Assembly (NCBI GenBank): GCA_964426355.1
Contig: CAYRRA010000179.1
Location: 1-8,841, forward strand
Direction: 5' to 3'
DNA length: 8,841 nucleotides
Source: JAJFTV01 sp964426355
Lineage (GTDB): Bacteria; Chloroflexota; Anaerolineae; Anaerolineales; Anaerolineaceae
Under the pieces are notes generated by a model, which saw only the letters and a program-made list of their open reading frames with translations, was not told the DNA's origin and did not search any database. Shown here in pieces: positions 1 through 7,138 of the stretch (positions are counted from its first letter, which is position 1; every line of letters starts with the position of its first letter). The position numbers and the translations under genes were made by a program.

Positions 1-4
1 TATG

Positions 5-11
5 TAGAGGT
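5..11 (+). promoter_or_regulatory. Ribosome-binding site of cas6
   Basis: AGAGGT lies 7 nt upstream of the ATG at 19 and supports that start over the out-of-frame ATG at 14. Only 18 bases precede the gene, so the operon promoter and any upstream gene are outside the window. Confidence 0.6.
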
Positions 12-18
12 ACATGTC

Positions 19-756
19 ATGCAAATCACATTTACATTCAGGACAAATGAAATCTTATCTTTACCAATTCACTATAACCACCTCGTCCAGGGATTTATTT
101 ATCATTCAATCGATCAAGACCTTGCCAGTTTTTTGCATGAACAGGGCTTCATGGTTAACCAACGTACTTTTAAACTATTTGTTTTCTCTCGGATTTTGGG
201 TAACTATTATATTGACCAAAAAAATGGAAACATCCATTTTGGATCGCCTTTCAAACTCGTCATTGCATCACCACTGGATTATTTTTGCCGATCTTTGTGT
301 CAATGCATTTTACAGCGCGGAGCGCTTTGGATCGGAAATACACCATTTGAGGATATAGAGGTATCCATTGATGAACCGCGAGTTAAGACCGATATAATTG
401 AAATTTCAACACTCTCACCCATTACGGTTTACAGTACGTTGCTCAAAGCAGATGGAAGGAAATACACATGCTATTTCCAGCCAGGGGAACCTGAATTTAA
501 TCATCTAATAACGGAAAATATTAAGAAGAAATACGAAGCCATCTATCGCACAAATTCCCCAGAGGGAAATATTACTGTGTCAACCCGCCGCCCCGCCAAG
601 CTGAACATCATTAATTACAAAGGAACAATTGTTAAAGGATATTCAGGGAAAATGAGACTGCACGGACCAGCCGAATTGCTACAAATTGGATTAGATGCCG
701 GCTTAGGTTCAAAGAACTCACAAGGTTTTGGGTGCATTGAATTATTTAGGAGGTAA
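19..756 (+). CDS. cas6: CRISPR-associated endoribonuclease Cas6 (type I-B)
   Basis: Metal-independent RNase that cuts the repeat in the precursor CRISPR transcript, leaving an 8-nt 5' handle (here expected to be AUUGAAAC), and usually stays on the crRNA 3' end in the interference complex. The 245-aa length is normal. Visible marks: an N-terminal segment with LPIHYNHLVQGFIY (residues 15-28), a candidate catalytic histidine at His40 in SFLHEQGF, where Cas6 proteins of this class carry it, and the C-terminal glycine-rich RNA-binding loop around residues 224-238 (GLGSKNSQGFG). It is the first gene of the cas operon. Its last codons (Arg-Arg-stop) contain the AGGAGGT ribosome-binding site for cas8b, 2 bp downstream. 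The family call is firm; His40 as general acid/base is inferred from family knowledge. Confidence 0.95.
   Translation: MQITFTFRTNEILSLPIHYNHLVQGFIYHSIDQDLASFLHEQGFMVNQRTFKLFVFSRILGNYYIDQKNGNIHFGSPFKLVIASPLDYFCRSLCQCILQRGALWIGNTPFEDIEVSIDEPRVKTDIIEISTLSPITVYSTLLKADGRKYTCYFQPGEPEFNHLITENIKKKYEAIYRTNSPEGNITVSTRRPAKLNIINYKGTIVKGYSGKMRLHGPAELLQIGLDAGLGSKNSQGFGCIELFRR
748..754 (+). promoter_or_regulatory. Ribosome-binding site of cas8b inside the cas6 stop region
   Basis: AGGAGGT formed by the last two Arg codons of cas6 and the first base of its stop codon, 4 nt before the cas8b ATG at 759. The spacing is slightly short. The arrangement suggests ribosomes finishing cas6 restart on cas8b. Confidence 0.7.
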
Positions 757-758
757 AA

Positions 759-2270
759 ATGGGATTTCTACACGGCATAAAACAAATAGGCGAATTTTAT
801 TCACTTCAGGAAGACAGTGGCAATCTGGAAGATATACGCAGTTTTTTGGAATTGCCAATGAAAATTCCAAACGTAAACACACCCCCAGATAAAATACCGG
901 CTGTAATCAGGGTAGGGTTGGATGTGGACGAAATCGAAGCGGAACAATTGAACGTCAAGGGAATTATTAGCATTTCATTGGCTCAGTACCCAGGAATGGA
1001 TGAGGATTTGGCGATTTTGAAATTTCTTTTCAAAAAGACCAGTGCCAATGTACGCTGGTATTACGGACCTGTCTATGAGTTAGGGAAAGGGGGAGGAGAA
1101 AATGCCCTGGCAACGTTAGTTGGCAGTAGCACGCCAGATAACCCAAACGCATGGCAAATGGAAAAAAAAACCAGTTTTTTCAGACTTTACAATCGGGTTG
1201 TAAAAGGTTTTGAAGAAAGCGGCTGTTTTTCTGCGGGCAGCGCTGAAAGAATTATGCAATCCTTGTTCATCAACGCTGAAACATTGGCTGAAAAATGGCA
1301 GGATAAGAACCGTTCATTTATTCTTGTTTTTGGTATTCTCACCCCTCAAGGTGACTTCCTGTTCCCAGGTGATCTGCCTGCGTTTGTCAAGCACTTTAGA
1401 ACAAAGATTTCCTCCGGTGTCAGGTCTAAAGAGATGCCCAAACATGGCGGCAGTTGCGCTTTATGCGGCAAGCCTGCGGAAGAAATAAAAACGCTCAACA
1501 AGATTTTTAAGTTTTCAACATTTGACAAGCCAAATTTCTTGCCAGGCTGGGATCAGAACTCGTTCCATAAAGTTTTTCCTGTTTGCAAGGTTTGTTTTGA
1601 ACATCTTTCAAGAGGGACTACTGAGATTAGAAACAGGTGTGCTGCCAAAATTGGCATGGTCAATCATGAGGTACTCATCATACCTGAGGTCATCGGGGGG
1701 CAGAGGTTTGTCCGCAAAACGTTAAGCAATGCCAGTTCTTACTTTCAAGGGTCCGTAGATGGCGAACAAAATTTATTCGAAGGGATTTTAGAGCGCGAAT
1801 CAAGTTTCGTTTTTCACTTTTTGTTCACAGAAACGAATCAAGCTCAAGTTGTTTTACACCGTATTATTGAAGATATCCCTCCATCGCAGTTTAAAAAGAT
1901 TAAAAACCTTTGGGGAAGAACAACGCAACGCTTCGGTTGGAAACAAAACAGTGATTCACTCGATCAATTGATCCAACGAATCGTAGCAATGATCCTATCG
2001 TTATCGGGCAAATCACAAGGCGATCAAAGCGTCACAAAAGATAAAGCGATCGATGTTGTAGCAGCGCTTTTTAACAATGAATGGATCGACGTGGAAGGGT
2101 TGAAAAAACTCGCCGTAGCCCGGTTACCCGGTCTTTTTGCCGATGACGAATGGTTGAATGGTCAGAAAAAAGATCAAAAGAATTTAGGAGGAAGAAAATT
2201 GGAAAATATGTTGATGTTGTTCGAGTTTCTAACGACAGCCAATCGGAATCTAGAAAAACAGGAGGTATAG
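759..2270 (+). CDS. cas8b: Cascade large subunit Cas8b (Csh1/TM1802 family), without its C-terminal domain
   Basis: Large subunit of the type I-B effector complex, which in this family recognises the PAM and helps recruit Cas3. The product is 503 aa. Residues 233-236 (CALC) and 276-279 (CKVC) form a four-cysteine zinc-finger-like pair typical of TM1802 proteins, and the N-terminal MGFLHGIKQIGEFY also fits. The protein ends at ...LEKQEV, close to the point where usual family members continue into a helical C-terminal domain. That domain is encoded by the next gene (2275-2706) in another frame; together they make 646 aa, an ordinary Cas8b size. The stop is TAG at 2268-2270. Context between cas6 and cas7 agrees. 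Either the gene is naturally split or a single-base indel separated the two parts. Family assignment is strong; the exact PAM role is from family knowledge. Confidence 0.9.
   Translation: MGFLHGIKQIGEFYSLQEDSGNLEDIRSFLELPMKIPNVNTPPDKIPAVIRVGLDVDEIEAEQLNVKGIISISLAQYPGMDEDLAILKFLFKKTSANVRWYYGPVYELGKGGGENALATLVGSSTPDNPNAWQMEKKTSFFRLYNRVVKGFEESGCFSAGSAERIMQSLFINAETLAEKWQDKNRSFILVFGILTPQGDFLFPGDLPAFVKHFRTKISSGVRSKEMPKHGGSCALCGKPAEEIKTLNKIFKFSTFDKPNFLPGWDQNSFHKVFPVCKVCFEHLSRGTTEIRNRCAAKIGMVNHEVLIIPEVIGGQRFVRKTLSNASSYFQGSVDGEQNLFEGILERESSFVFHFLFTETNQAQVVLHRIIEDIPPSQFKKIKNLWGRTTQRFGWKQNSDSLDQLIQRIVAMILSLSGKSQGDQSVTKDKAIDVVAALFNNEWIDVEGLKKLAVARLPGLFADDEWLNGQKKDQKNLGGRKLENMLMLFEFLTTANRNLEKQEV
2260..2266 (+). 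promoter_or_regulatory. Strong ribosome-binding site of the separate small-subunit gene
   Basis: AGGAGGT with an 8-nt spacer to the ATG at 2275, close to ideal. It overlaps the last codons of cas8b (Gln-Glu-Val), so the small subunit can be translated by reinitiation or directly. This site is the main argument that the downstream ORF is a real, independently made protein. Confidence 0.85.
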
Positions 2271-2274
2271 GTCA

Positions 2275-2706
2275 ATGAATATTGAATGGCTGGAACAATT
2301 TGAAGATCCGTATATAAAAAAGGATATCGGAAAAGGGGTGTTTTTGAGCGGTGTTGCATTGGGTTTCATTGCAGCCTGCCAGAATGGAAAAGGTAGCAGG
2401 ATTAATGATTCTCCGTTGTTCAAAAAACTCTCCTTCGGTAAGCTTCAAAAGCGCGATCTTAAGCGACATCTTGGGGATGTGCCTGTCCTGCTAAAAGCGT
2501 ATGATATCCCCTATTCATACCAGGTGGTTGAGCTGGTGAAAACCGCCAGTGAGTTCCTATTGCAAAGCAAGGAAGAGATGAGTGTGGATGGAAATTTTCT
2601 CTTTTCCACCGCCTTTCTAAATGCCTGGAAATATTTTCTGAAAATATTCGATCAAATCAAAATTAATCCCAATCAAAATGAAAGCGAGGATAATGATGAG
2701 CTTTAA
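2275..2706 (+). CDS. cas11b: Free-standing small subunit (Cas11b-like), equivalent to the Cas8b C-terminal domain
   Basis: 143-aa protein that I match by memory to the C-terminal helical domain of TM1802/Csh1-type Cas8b. The stretch GVFLSGVALGF (about residues 21-31), then SPLFKKLSFGKLQKRDLKRHL and FLFSTAFLNAW follow the order and spacing of that domain (LGVL..., PF.KKL..L...D..R, ...F..G). In known I-B systems this part is also produced alone from an internal start inside cas8b, and several copies line the belly of the complex as Cas11. Here it has its own gene, 4 bp after the cas8b stop and in a +1 frame relative to it, with a strong ribosome-binding site. The tail (NQNESEDNDEL) is acidic and probably disordered. 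It overlaps cas7 by 11 nt. Homology is good by eye; the Cas11 function is inference. Standard pipelines may call it hypothetical. Confidence 0.75.
   Translation: MNIEWLEQFEDPYIKKDIGKGVFLSGVALGFIAACQNGKGSRINDSPLFKKLSFGKLQKRDLKRHLGDVPVLLKAYDIPYSYQVVELVKTASEFLLQSKEEMSVDGNFLFSTAFLNAWKYFLKIFDQIKINPNQNESEDNDEL
2686..2689 (+). promoter_or_regulatory. Ribosome-binding site deciding the cas7 start
   Basis: GAGG within the 3' end of the small-subunit gene. It lies 6 nt before the ATG at 2696 and only 3 nt before the ATG at 2693; the ATG at 2678 is upstream of it. This favours 2696, which also gives the usual Csh2 beginning, MSFKNRREFLFVY. Confidence 0.55.
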
Positions 2707-3601
2707 GAACCGCAGAGAATTTTTGTTTGTTTACAGCGTCAAAGATGCCAACCCAAACGGTGACCCATTAAATGCCAATCAACCGCGTTTTGACCCAGAA
2801 AGCGGGCAGATTCTCGTTTCAGATGTGCGCATAAAGCGCACTATCCGCGACCAATGGCTGCGTGAAGGTTTGGATGTCTTTGTCGATGCAGAGCTTAAAA
2901 CCCTTCAAAATCGCGTGGATGAATTAAAAAAAGCTTATCCATCCGAACCTACAAAGGAAGCAATCAGAAAGTGTATTGATGCACGCCTGTTCGGTGTGAC
3001 ATTGGCATTGCAGAAGGAATCTTTTTCTTGGACTGGTCCAGTACAATTTAAGTGGGGGCGGTCATTGCATAAAGCCAAAGCAGAGCTCGTGCAAGGTACA
3101 GGTGCATTTGTTACCAAAGAAGGAAACGACCAAAGGACGTTTCGCAATGAATACATCGTCCCCTTTGTGCTATTGGCTGTGTATGGAATAGGTAACCAGC
3201 ATGCCTCAATTGACACCGGCGCAACCATCGAGGATGTCAACCGTATTGAGCAAGGTTTATGGCAGGGCACCATCAACCTGATTACCCGAAGTAAAGTGGG
3301 ACATCAACCACGCTTATTTATGGATATCCAATACAAAGAGGGTTTTCAAGGTGTAATTGGCTCATTAGATGAAAAAATTTCACTCGAAAAAGGTGGAAAA
3401 TCATTATCTGAAGATGAGCAAATCGGTTTGCGCGCTCTAAACCAGGTGCAACTTTCACTATCCCCTATCTGTGAAAAAATCAAGCCCCTTCGCTCACAAG
3501 TGCAGTGTGTACGACTGTTGATAGAGAAAGGGCTTGACATCACCGATCTGGACACATTAAAAGCAATACTGGGAGATGAGTTAGTAATTGAGGAGCGGTA
3601 A
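2696..3601 (+). CDS. cas7: Cascade backbone subunit Cas7 (Csh2 family, type I-B)
   Basis: Polymerises along the crRNA spacer to form the backbone of the effector complex. From the chosen start the protein is 301 aa, normal for Csh2. The N-terminal signature DANPNGDP (residues 17-24) is the classic Csh2/Cst2 motif. Further along, RTFRNEYIVPFVLLAVYG and then EDVNRIEQGLWQGTINLITRSKVGHQPRL match the conserved second half of the family. Two other in-frame ATGs (2678, 2693) lie upstream; 2696 fits the Shine-Dalgarno spacing and family start best. It overlaps the small-subunit gene by 11 nt, and its last codons (GAG GAG CGG) supply the ribosome-binding site of cas5. No missing or unusual element seen. 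Confidence 0.95.
   Translation: MSFKNRREFLFVYSVKDANPNGDPLNANQPRFDPESGQILVSDVRIKRTIRDQWLREGLDVFVDAELKTLQNRVDELKKAYPSEPTKEAIRKCIDARLFGVTLALQKESFSWTGPVQFKWGRSLHKAKAELVQGTGAFVTKEGNDQRTFRNEYIVPFVLLAVYGIGNQHASIDTGATIEDVNRIEQGLWQGTINLITRSKVGHQPRLFMDIQYKEGFQGVIGSLDEKISLEKGGKSLSEDEQIGLRALNQVQLSLSPICEKIKPLRSQVQCVRLLIEKGLDITDLDTLKAILGDELVIEER
3591..3595 (+). promoter_or_regulatory. Ribosome-binding site of cas5 within cas7
   Basis: AGGAG in the final Glu-Arg codons of cas7, 10 nt before the cas5 ATG at 3606. It argues against the in-frame TTG at 3588, which lies upstream of the site. Confidence 0.55.
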
Positions 3602-3605
3602 TCTG

Positions 3606-4334
3606 ATGGCAATCGTATTTGAAATTTCTGGACCCATCGCATTATACAGAAAACCATATACAACTACCTCCTCTGTATCCTTCCCAATTCCACCTCCAAC
3701 AGCGATTGCCGGTTTGTTGGCAGGGATTCTGGGTATTAAAAATGGCAGTCACATTTCAAGTTTCTCCGCACTTTTTTGGAGTCAAATGACCGGTACCCGG
3801 ATTGCAATACAACGCTTGAACTCAACTGCCTGGCTTTCGACAACCATTAACTTCTTAAATATTAAAGAGCCACAAAAAAACCTGCACATCCGCGTTAAAC
3901 ATCAATTCATTAAGAATCCTCATTTTCGGATTTATGTACAGGGCGGTCTGGAGCATCGTCTTAAACCCATGCTAGAGAAAGGTGAGTTTGTGTATACACC
4001 CACAATGGGAACGGCGTATGCCCTTGCAGACATTCGTTACCTGGGCGAATTCGATTTTCAAAAACAAAGCGATCTGAAATGTGGAGAAGAAGTACAAATT
4101 GCAAGTGCGGTTCCGCTAACGGAAGGTATTGAGGAGAACATTGACTTTTTCAAAACGCGCGGGTTGCTTAAAGATTCATTTCCATTTCGACTTAGTGAAA
4201 CGCGTGCCATGCGGGAAACCATTCCATTGATCTATCCCAATTCGCCAGCGCATCGAATCGTTTTGAAAAAATGGGAGGGGTTGGATGTTACAAGATATGG
4301 AGAAGATTGTATTGCCTGGCTGCCTGACTGGTGA
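3606..4334 (+). CDS. cas5: Cascade subunit Cas5 (type I-B)
   Basis: RAMP-fold subunit that caps the crRNA 5' handle and contacts Cas8b in the complex. From the ATG at 3606 the protein is 242 aa. The N-terminal region YRKPYTTTSSVSFPIPPPTA (residues 14-33), followed by AGLLAGILG, is the diagnostic Cas5 segment. A later TPTMGTAYALADIRYLGEF matches the conserved mid-protein segment of the I-B group. The start is 4 bp after the cas7 stop (TAA at 3599-3601); an 18-nt in-frame extension from a TTG codon is possible but has no upstream ribosome-binding site. The last 50 nt also encode the beginning of cas3 in another frame. Subtype naming (Cas5b/Cas5h/Cas5t) is less sure than the family. Confidence 0.93.
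   Translation: MAIVFEISGPIALYRKPYTTTSSVSFPIPPPTAIAGLLAGILGIKNGSHISSFSALFWSQMTGTRIAIQRLNSTAWLSTTINFLNIKEPQKNLHIRVKHQFIKNPHFRIYVQGGLEHRLKPMLEKGEFVYTPTMGTAYALADIRYLGEFDFQKQSDLKCGEEVQIASAVPLTEGIEENIDFFKTRGLLKDSFPFRLSETRAMRETIPLIYPNSPAHRIVLKKWEGLDVTRYGEDCIAWLPDW
4274..4278 (+). promoter_or_regulatory. Ribosome-binding site of cas3 within cas5
   Basis: GGAGG (inside a longer GGGAGGGG) lies 6 nt before the ATG at 4285. The ATG at 4297 would be 18 nt away, so 4285 is preferred although it forces a 50-nt overlap with cas5. Confidence 0.6.
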
Positions 4335-6612
4335 GCAAAAAGAAAAAATCATTGACCTCCTCAGCGCCATTGATCCCAGTTTACACAGCCACCAAGAAAA
4401 AAAACTCCTCCACCACCTTGAGGGAGTGTGGCGTAATTGTGCCACACTCACCGAAAAGCTGAATATCCCGCACAATCCGTTACTTCTACTGGTTGGCGCA
4501 TTGACGCATGACATTGGCAAAGCAGACCAGCGTTTTCAAAATTACTTATTCGGCAAAGGGAAAGGGGTTAAGCACGCCTTTCCCTCTGCCTGGATTACTC
4601 TTCTACTGAGCCGAGAAATAGGAATAAGCTACCAACAGGCGATTTGGGCTGCTGAAATTGTTCGCAGACATCACACAGGGCTTGTCGGGATAACCGATAT
4701 GACCAACGAGTGGCTGCCTGATGACCTGAGTCTTGATGAACTCCAGGGAAATATTCAAAACCTACTTCCTGCATACCAACCCCGATGGGCACAAAGTGAC
4801 TTGAAGAAATTAGACCATATCTTTTTCGACCTGGAGGAAGATATTGACGAGGAGCTCTGGCTGCAGGTTCGTTTGATGTACTCGCTTCTAATTGCCTCTG
4901 ACCGTATGGATGCACTTGGCATACAAGAGACACAGAATAACTCTTTTCCAGCTTTTCACATGCCATCCTTTCCACCTACCAACAGCGAGGTATCCGCCTG
5001 GAGAAACCAGGTTCAGGAAGCATGTTTACAAAATGCACTATCAATGATTTCTGGACCAGGAGCCTATTCTTTAACCCTGCCCACAGGTAGCGGCAAAACG
5101 CTAGCCGGGTTGATCATTGCAAATGCTTTGATCAAGAAATTTGATTATAAAAGCCTGATCTATACCCTGCCTTTCATCAGTATTGTTGAGCAAACCAGTC
5201 AGAACACAGTGGAAATCTACACTGAAGACTGCATTCAGGAAGACCACAGCCAGATATCATTTTCCGGCAAGGACTCAGAAAATCCCTGGCAGCGAATGAC
5301 TGAAATGTTTCGTTACTGGTACAAACCCGTTATCCTGACCACACTGGCGCAATTATGGGATGCTATTTTTTCCCCCACTGCAAACCGAAGTATGAATTTT
5401 CATCGTTTAAACCGGGCGGTGGTCATTCTGGACGAACCACAAACGATACCCACGGCTTATTGGTCAGGATTTGCTGCTGCGCTTAACCTTTTAAGTAAAA
5501 AACTTGGCACAATTTTCATCCTCATGACTGCCACGCAACCACAAATCATCGAGAGAGACCAGAAAAATTTGGAGCTCAGCCCACAGCCTTATCATTTTCC
5601 TAAAATCCGCCATACTTATAAAACCATCCAAATAAATGAAACGATCGAAATCGACTATCTTCCTCGGATTGTAGAAGAAAATCGGCTACTGGATCGACAA
5701 TCAGGTTTATTGGTATGCAACACCCGCAGAAGCGCTTTGCAAACGTACGACCTGGTCGTTCAGGAATCTCGCATAGACCCATCACGCCTTTTTTTTATGA
5801 GTACATGGCTTACTCCCTGGCGCAGAAAACGGGTACTCACTGCATTGAAACATGCCGAAAAGCAAGGGGAAAAGCGGTTTTTGGTAAGTACGCAGGTGAT
5901 TGAAGCTGGGGTGGATCTTGATTTTGAATGGGCTTTACGTGATTTTGGTCCCCTGGACAGCATCATTCAGGTAGCTGGACGGTGTAACCGACATGCCAAC
6001 CGAGAAGAACCCGGACAGGTATTCATCATACGGTTTTGCGAGAGCGACAATAAACTTAAAAGGTCTTTCGCATCCATGGTGTATGACCGTGTGATGTTGG
6101 ATGCGACCCTTGAAGTGCTTAGAGATTCACCCGTTTTTGATGAGCAAAAAGTGCCCGATCTGGTTGAGCGATATTATCGGGCGGTCAAATCGAGAATCAC
6201 CCCCAACCCTATTATGAAAGAAATCAAAAAAGGAAATTGGGGACAGTTTTTTCCACTTTACCAGGAGCAGAGGGTATCGACTTGTCTCATCGTTATTGAA
6301 GAGACCCCAGAGGTATCCGATCTGGTAGGGCATTTAGAGAACAATATCTGGTCTTTAGCGAATTTACCGGAGAAAAAGAGAACCTTGCAGCAATTGCAGC
6401 AATTCCTGATCGAAATACCGCAAACCCTGTTACCTGAGGTGCAAATGAAATGCAGCCGCATGATCCACAATGGTGAAATATTTACACCTGTTTTAGGCGG
6501 TTCAATGTGGTTCTTAGGCAAGGAGGCAATTGGCACAGAAAAAAAACATCTTTATCACCCAACAAAAGGGTTTCAACCACCAGAGGAACAAGAGGAGGTA
6601 TACATTTTTTAA
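4285..6612 (+). CDS. cas3: CRISPR-associated HD-nuclease/helicase Cas3
   Basis: Single-strand DNase and 3'-5' helicase recruited to the target-bound complex to unwind and degrade DNA. The product is 775 aa with both domains in one chain. HD nuclease, about residues 40-210: candidate metal ligands His44, His75-Asp76 with Lys79 (THDIGK), His97, His129/His130 and Asp206. Superfamily 2 helicase, about residues 245-590: Walker A LPTGSGKT (265-272), Walker B DEPQ (383-386, the DExx variant common in Cas3), motif III MTAT (414-417), motif V region VIEAGVDLDF (539-548) and motif VI QVAGRCNRH (562-570). A Cas3-type C-terminal domain follows. The N-terminus extends about 25 residues beyond what I expect before the first HD histidine, so the start is less certain than the gene. 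All key residues that can be checked are present. Confidence 0.95.
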   Translation: MLQDMEKIVLPGCLTGEQKEKIIDLLSAIDPSLHSHQEKKLLHHLEGVWRNCATLTEKLNIPHNPLLLLVGALTHDIGKADQRFQNYLFGKGKGVKHAFPSAWITLLLSREIGISYQQAIWAAEIVRRHHTGLVGITDMTNEWLPDDLSLDELQGNIQNLLPAYQPRWAQSDLKKLDHIFFDLEEDIDEELWLQVRLMYSLLIASDRMDALGIQETQNNSFPAFHMPSFPPTNSEVSAWRNQVQEACLQNALSMISGPGAYSLTLPTGSGKTLAGLIIANALIKKFDYKSLIYTLPFISIVEQTSQNTVEIYTEDCIQEDHSQISFSGKDSENPWQRMTEMFRYWYKPVILTTLAQLWDAIFSPTANRSMNFHRLNRAVVILDEPQTIPTAYWSGFAAALNLLSKKLGTIFILMTATQPQIIERDQKNLELSPQPYHFPKIRHTYKTIQINETIEIDYLPRIVEENRLLDRQSGLLVCNTRRSALQTYDLVVQESRIDPSRLFFMSTWLTPWRRKRVLTALKHAEKQGEKRFLVSTQVIEAGVDLDFEWALRDFGPLDSIIQVAGRCNRHANREEPGQVFIIRFCESDNKLKRSFASMVYDRVMLDATLEVLRDSPVFDEQKVPDLVERYYRAVKSRITPNPIMKEIKKGNWGQFFPLYQEQRVSTCLIVIEETPEVSDLVGHLENNIWSLANLPEKKRTLQQLQQFLIEIPQTLLPEVQMKCSRMIHNGEIFTPVLGGSMWFLGKEAIGTEKKHLYHPTKGFQPPEEQEEVYIF
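6385..6402 (+). repeat. Exact 9-bp tandem duplication inside cas3
   Basis: TTGCAGCAA occurs twice in a row in frame and encodes Leu-Gln-Gln twice, in the C-terminal part of Cas3 (about residues 701-706). It keeps the frame and probably extends a helix slightly. It may be a small slippage duplication or chance. Confidence 0.6.
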
Positions 6613-6614
6613 GC

Positions 6615-6620
6615 AGGAGG
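6615..6620 (+). promoter_or_regulatory. Ribosome-binding site of cas4
   Basis: AGGAGG, 7 nt before the ATG at 6628 and just after the cas3 stop codon. It is near consensus and fixes the cas4 start. Confidence 0.8.
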
Positions 6621-6627
6621 GCGTTCA

Positions 6628-7131
6628 ATGCAAATCGATTTAACAATCACCGGAACACATATCTGGTATTACTTTATTTGCAAACGGGAGGTTTGGTTGA
6701 TCAGCCACCAGATTACGCCGGATCAGGACGACGAAAACATTATTCTGGGTAGATATTATGATGCTGAGGCATATCAACGCGAGCGAAAATCGCTTGTGAT
6801 TGAGAACAGTCGCATTGATGTTTATCATAAGGAAAACGGGCAACTGGTTGTTGGGGAGGTTAAGAAAAGCTCAAAATACCAGGAGAGTGCCCGAATGCAA
6901 CTGGCTTTTTATCTCAAGAGACTCAAGGAAAACGGGGTCCACGCAAAAGGTGAATTACGTTTTCCTACAGAGAAAAAGAAAGAAGTCATCCAGCTAACCA
7001 ATGAACTGGAAGAGACTCTTAAAAAAATTGAAGAGGAGATCACGGAATTGATCCGGTTAAAACAAACCCCTCCCCCGCAACGGATCGGGTTTTGCAAAAA
7101 TTGTGGATATGTGGAATATTGCTGGAGCTAA
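6628..7131 (+). CDS. cas4: CRISPR-associated exonuclease Cas4
   Basis: RecB-family iron-sulfur nuclease that trims prespacer ends and helps choose PAM-adjacent spacers in the correct orientation before Cas1-Cas2 integration. The 167-aa length fits the I-B Cas4 type. Four cysteines for a 4Fe-4S cluster are visible: Cys18 near the N-terminus and Cys156, Cys159 and Cys165 at the C-terminus. The RecB nuclease core has Asp64 (SRID), Glu77 and Lys79 (GEVKK), and a QxxxY element at Gln91-Tyr95. A charged helical segment rich in Glu and Lys (about 115-145) separates the core from the last cysteines. It lies 15 bp after cas3 and 7 bp before cas1, at the head of the adaptation module. Confidence 0.95.
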   Translation: MQIDLTITGTHIWYYFICKREVWLISHQITPDQDDENIILGRYYDAEAYQRERKSLVIENSRIDVYHKENGQLVVGEVKKSSKYQESARMQLAFYLKRLKENGVHAKGELRFPTEKKKEVIQLTNELEETLKKIEEEITELIRLKQTPPPQRIGFCKNCGYVEYCWS

Positions 7132-7138
7132 AATACCC

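Noticed and set aside
1..18. End of an upstream gene
   Set aside because: Only 18 bases are available; no reading frame or product can be supported.
14..358. 114-aa open frame on the + strand overlapping the cas6 N-terminus
   Set aside because: Different frame from cas6, which has the family motifs and the better-spaced ribosome-binding site; the product resembles nothing I know.
397..404. ATTGAAAT in cas6, resembling the repeat end ATTGAAAC, as a degenerate repeat or regulatory crRNA
   Set aside because: The 22 bases upstream do not match the rest of the repeat, and the stretch encodes normal Cas6 sequence; most likely chance.
1087..1104. Internal start after GGGGGAGGAG within cas8b
   Set aside because: The ATG at 1102 is out of frame with cas8b and opens no frame of useful length; the purine run simply encodes Lys-Gly-Gly-Gly-Glu.
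2935..3276. 113-aa open frame on the - strand inside cas7
   Set aside because: Antisense to the conserved core of Csh2 with no recognisable domain; a by-product of cas7 codon use.
4595..4975. 126-aa open frame on the - strand inside cas3
   Set aside because: It lies wholly within the HD-domain coding region of cas3, whose motifs are clear, and its product has no recognisable domain.
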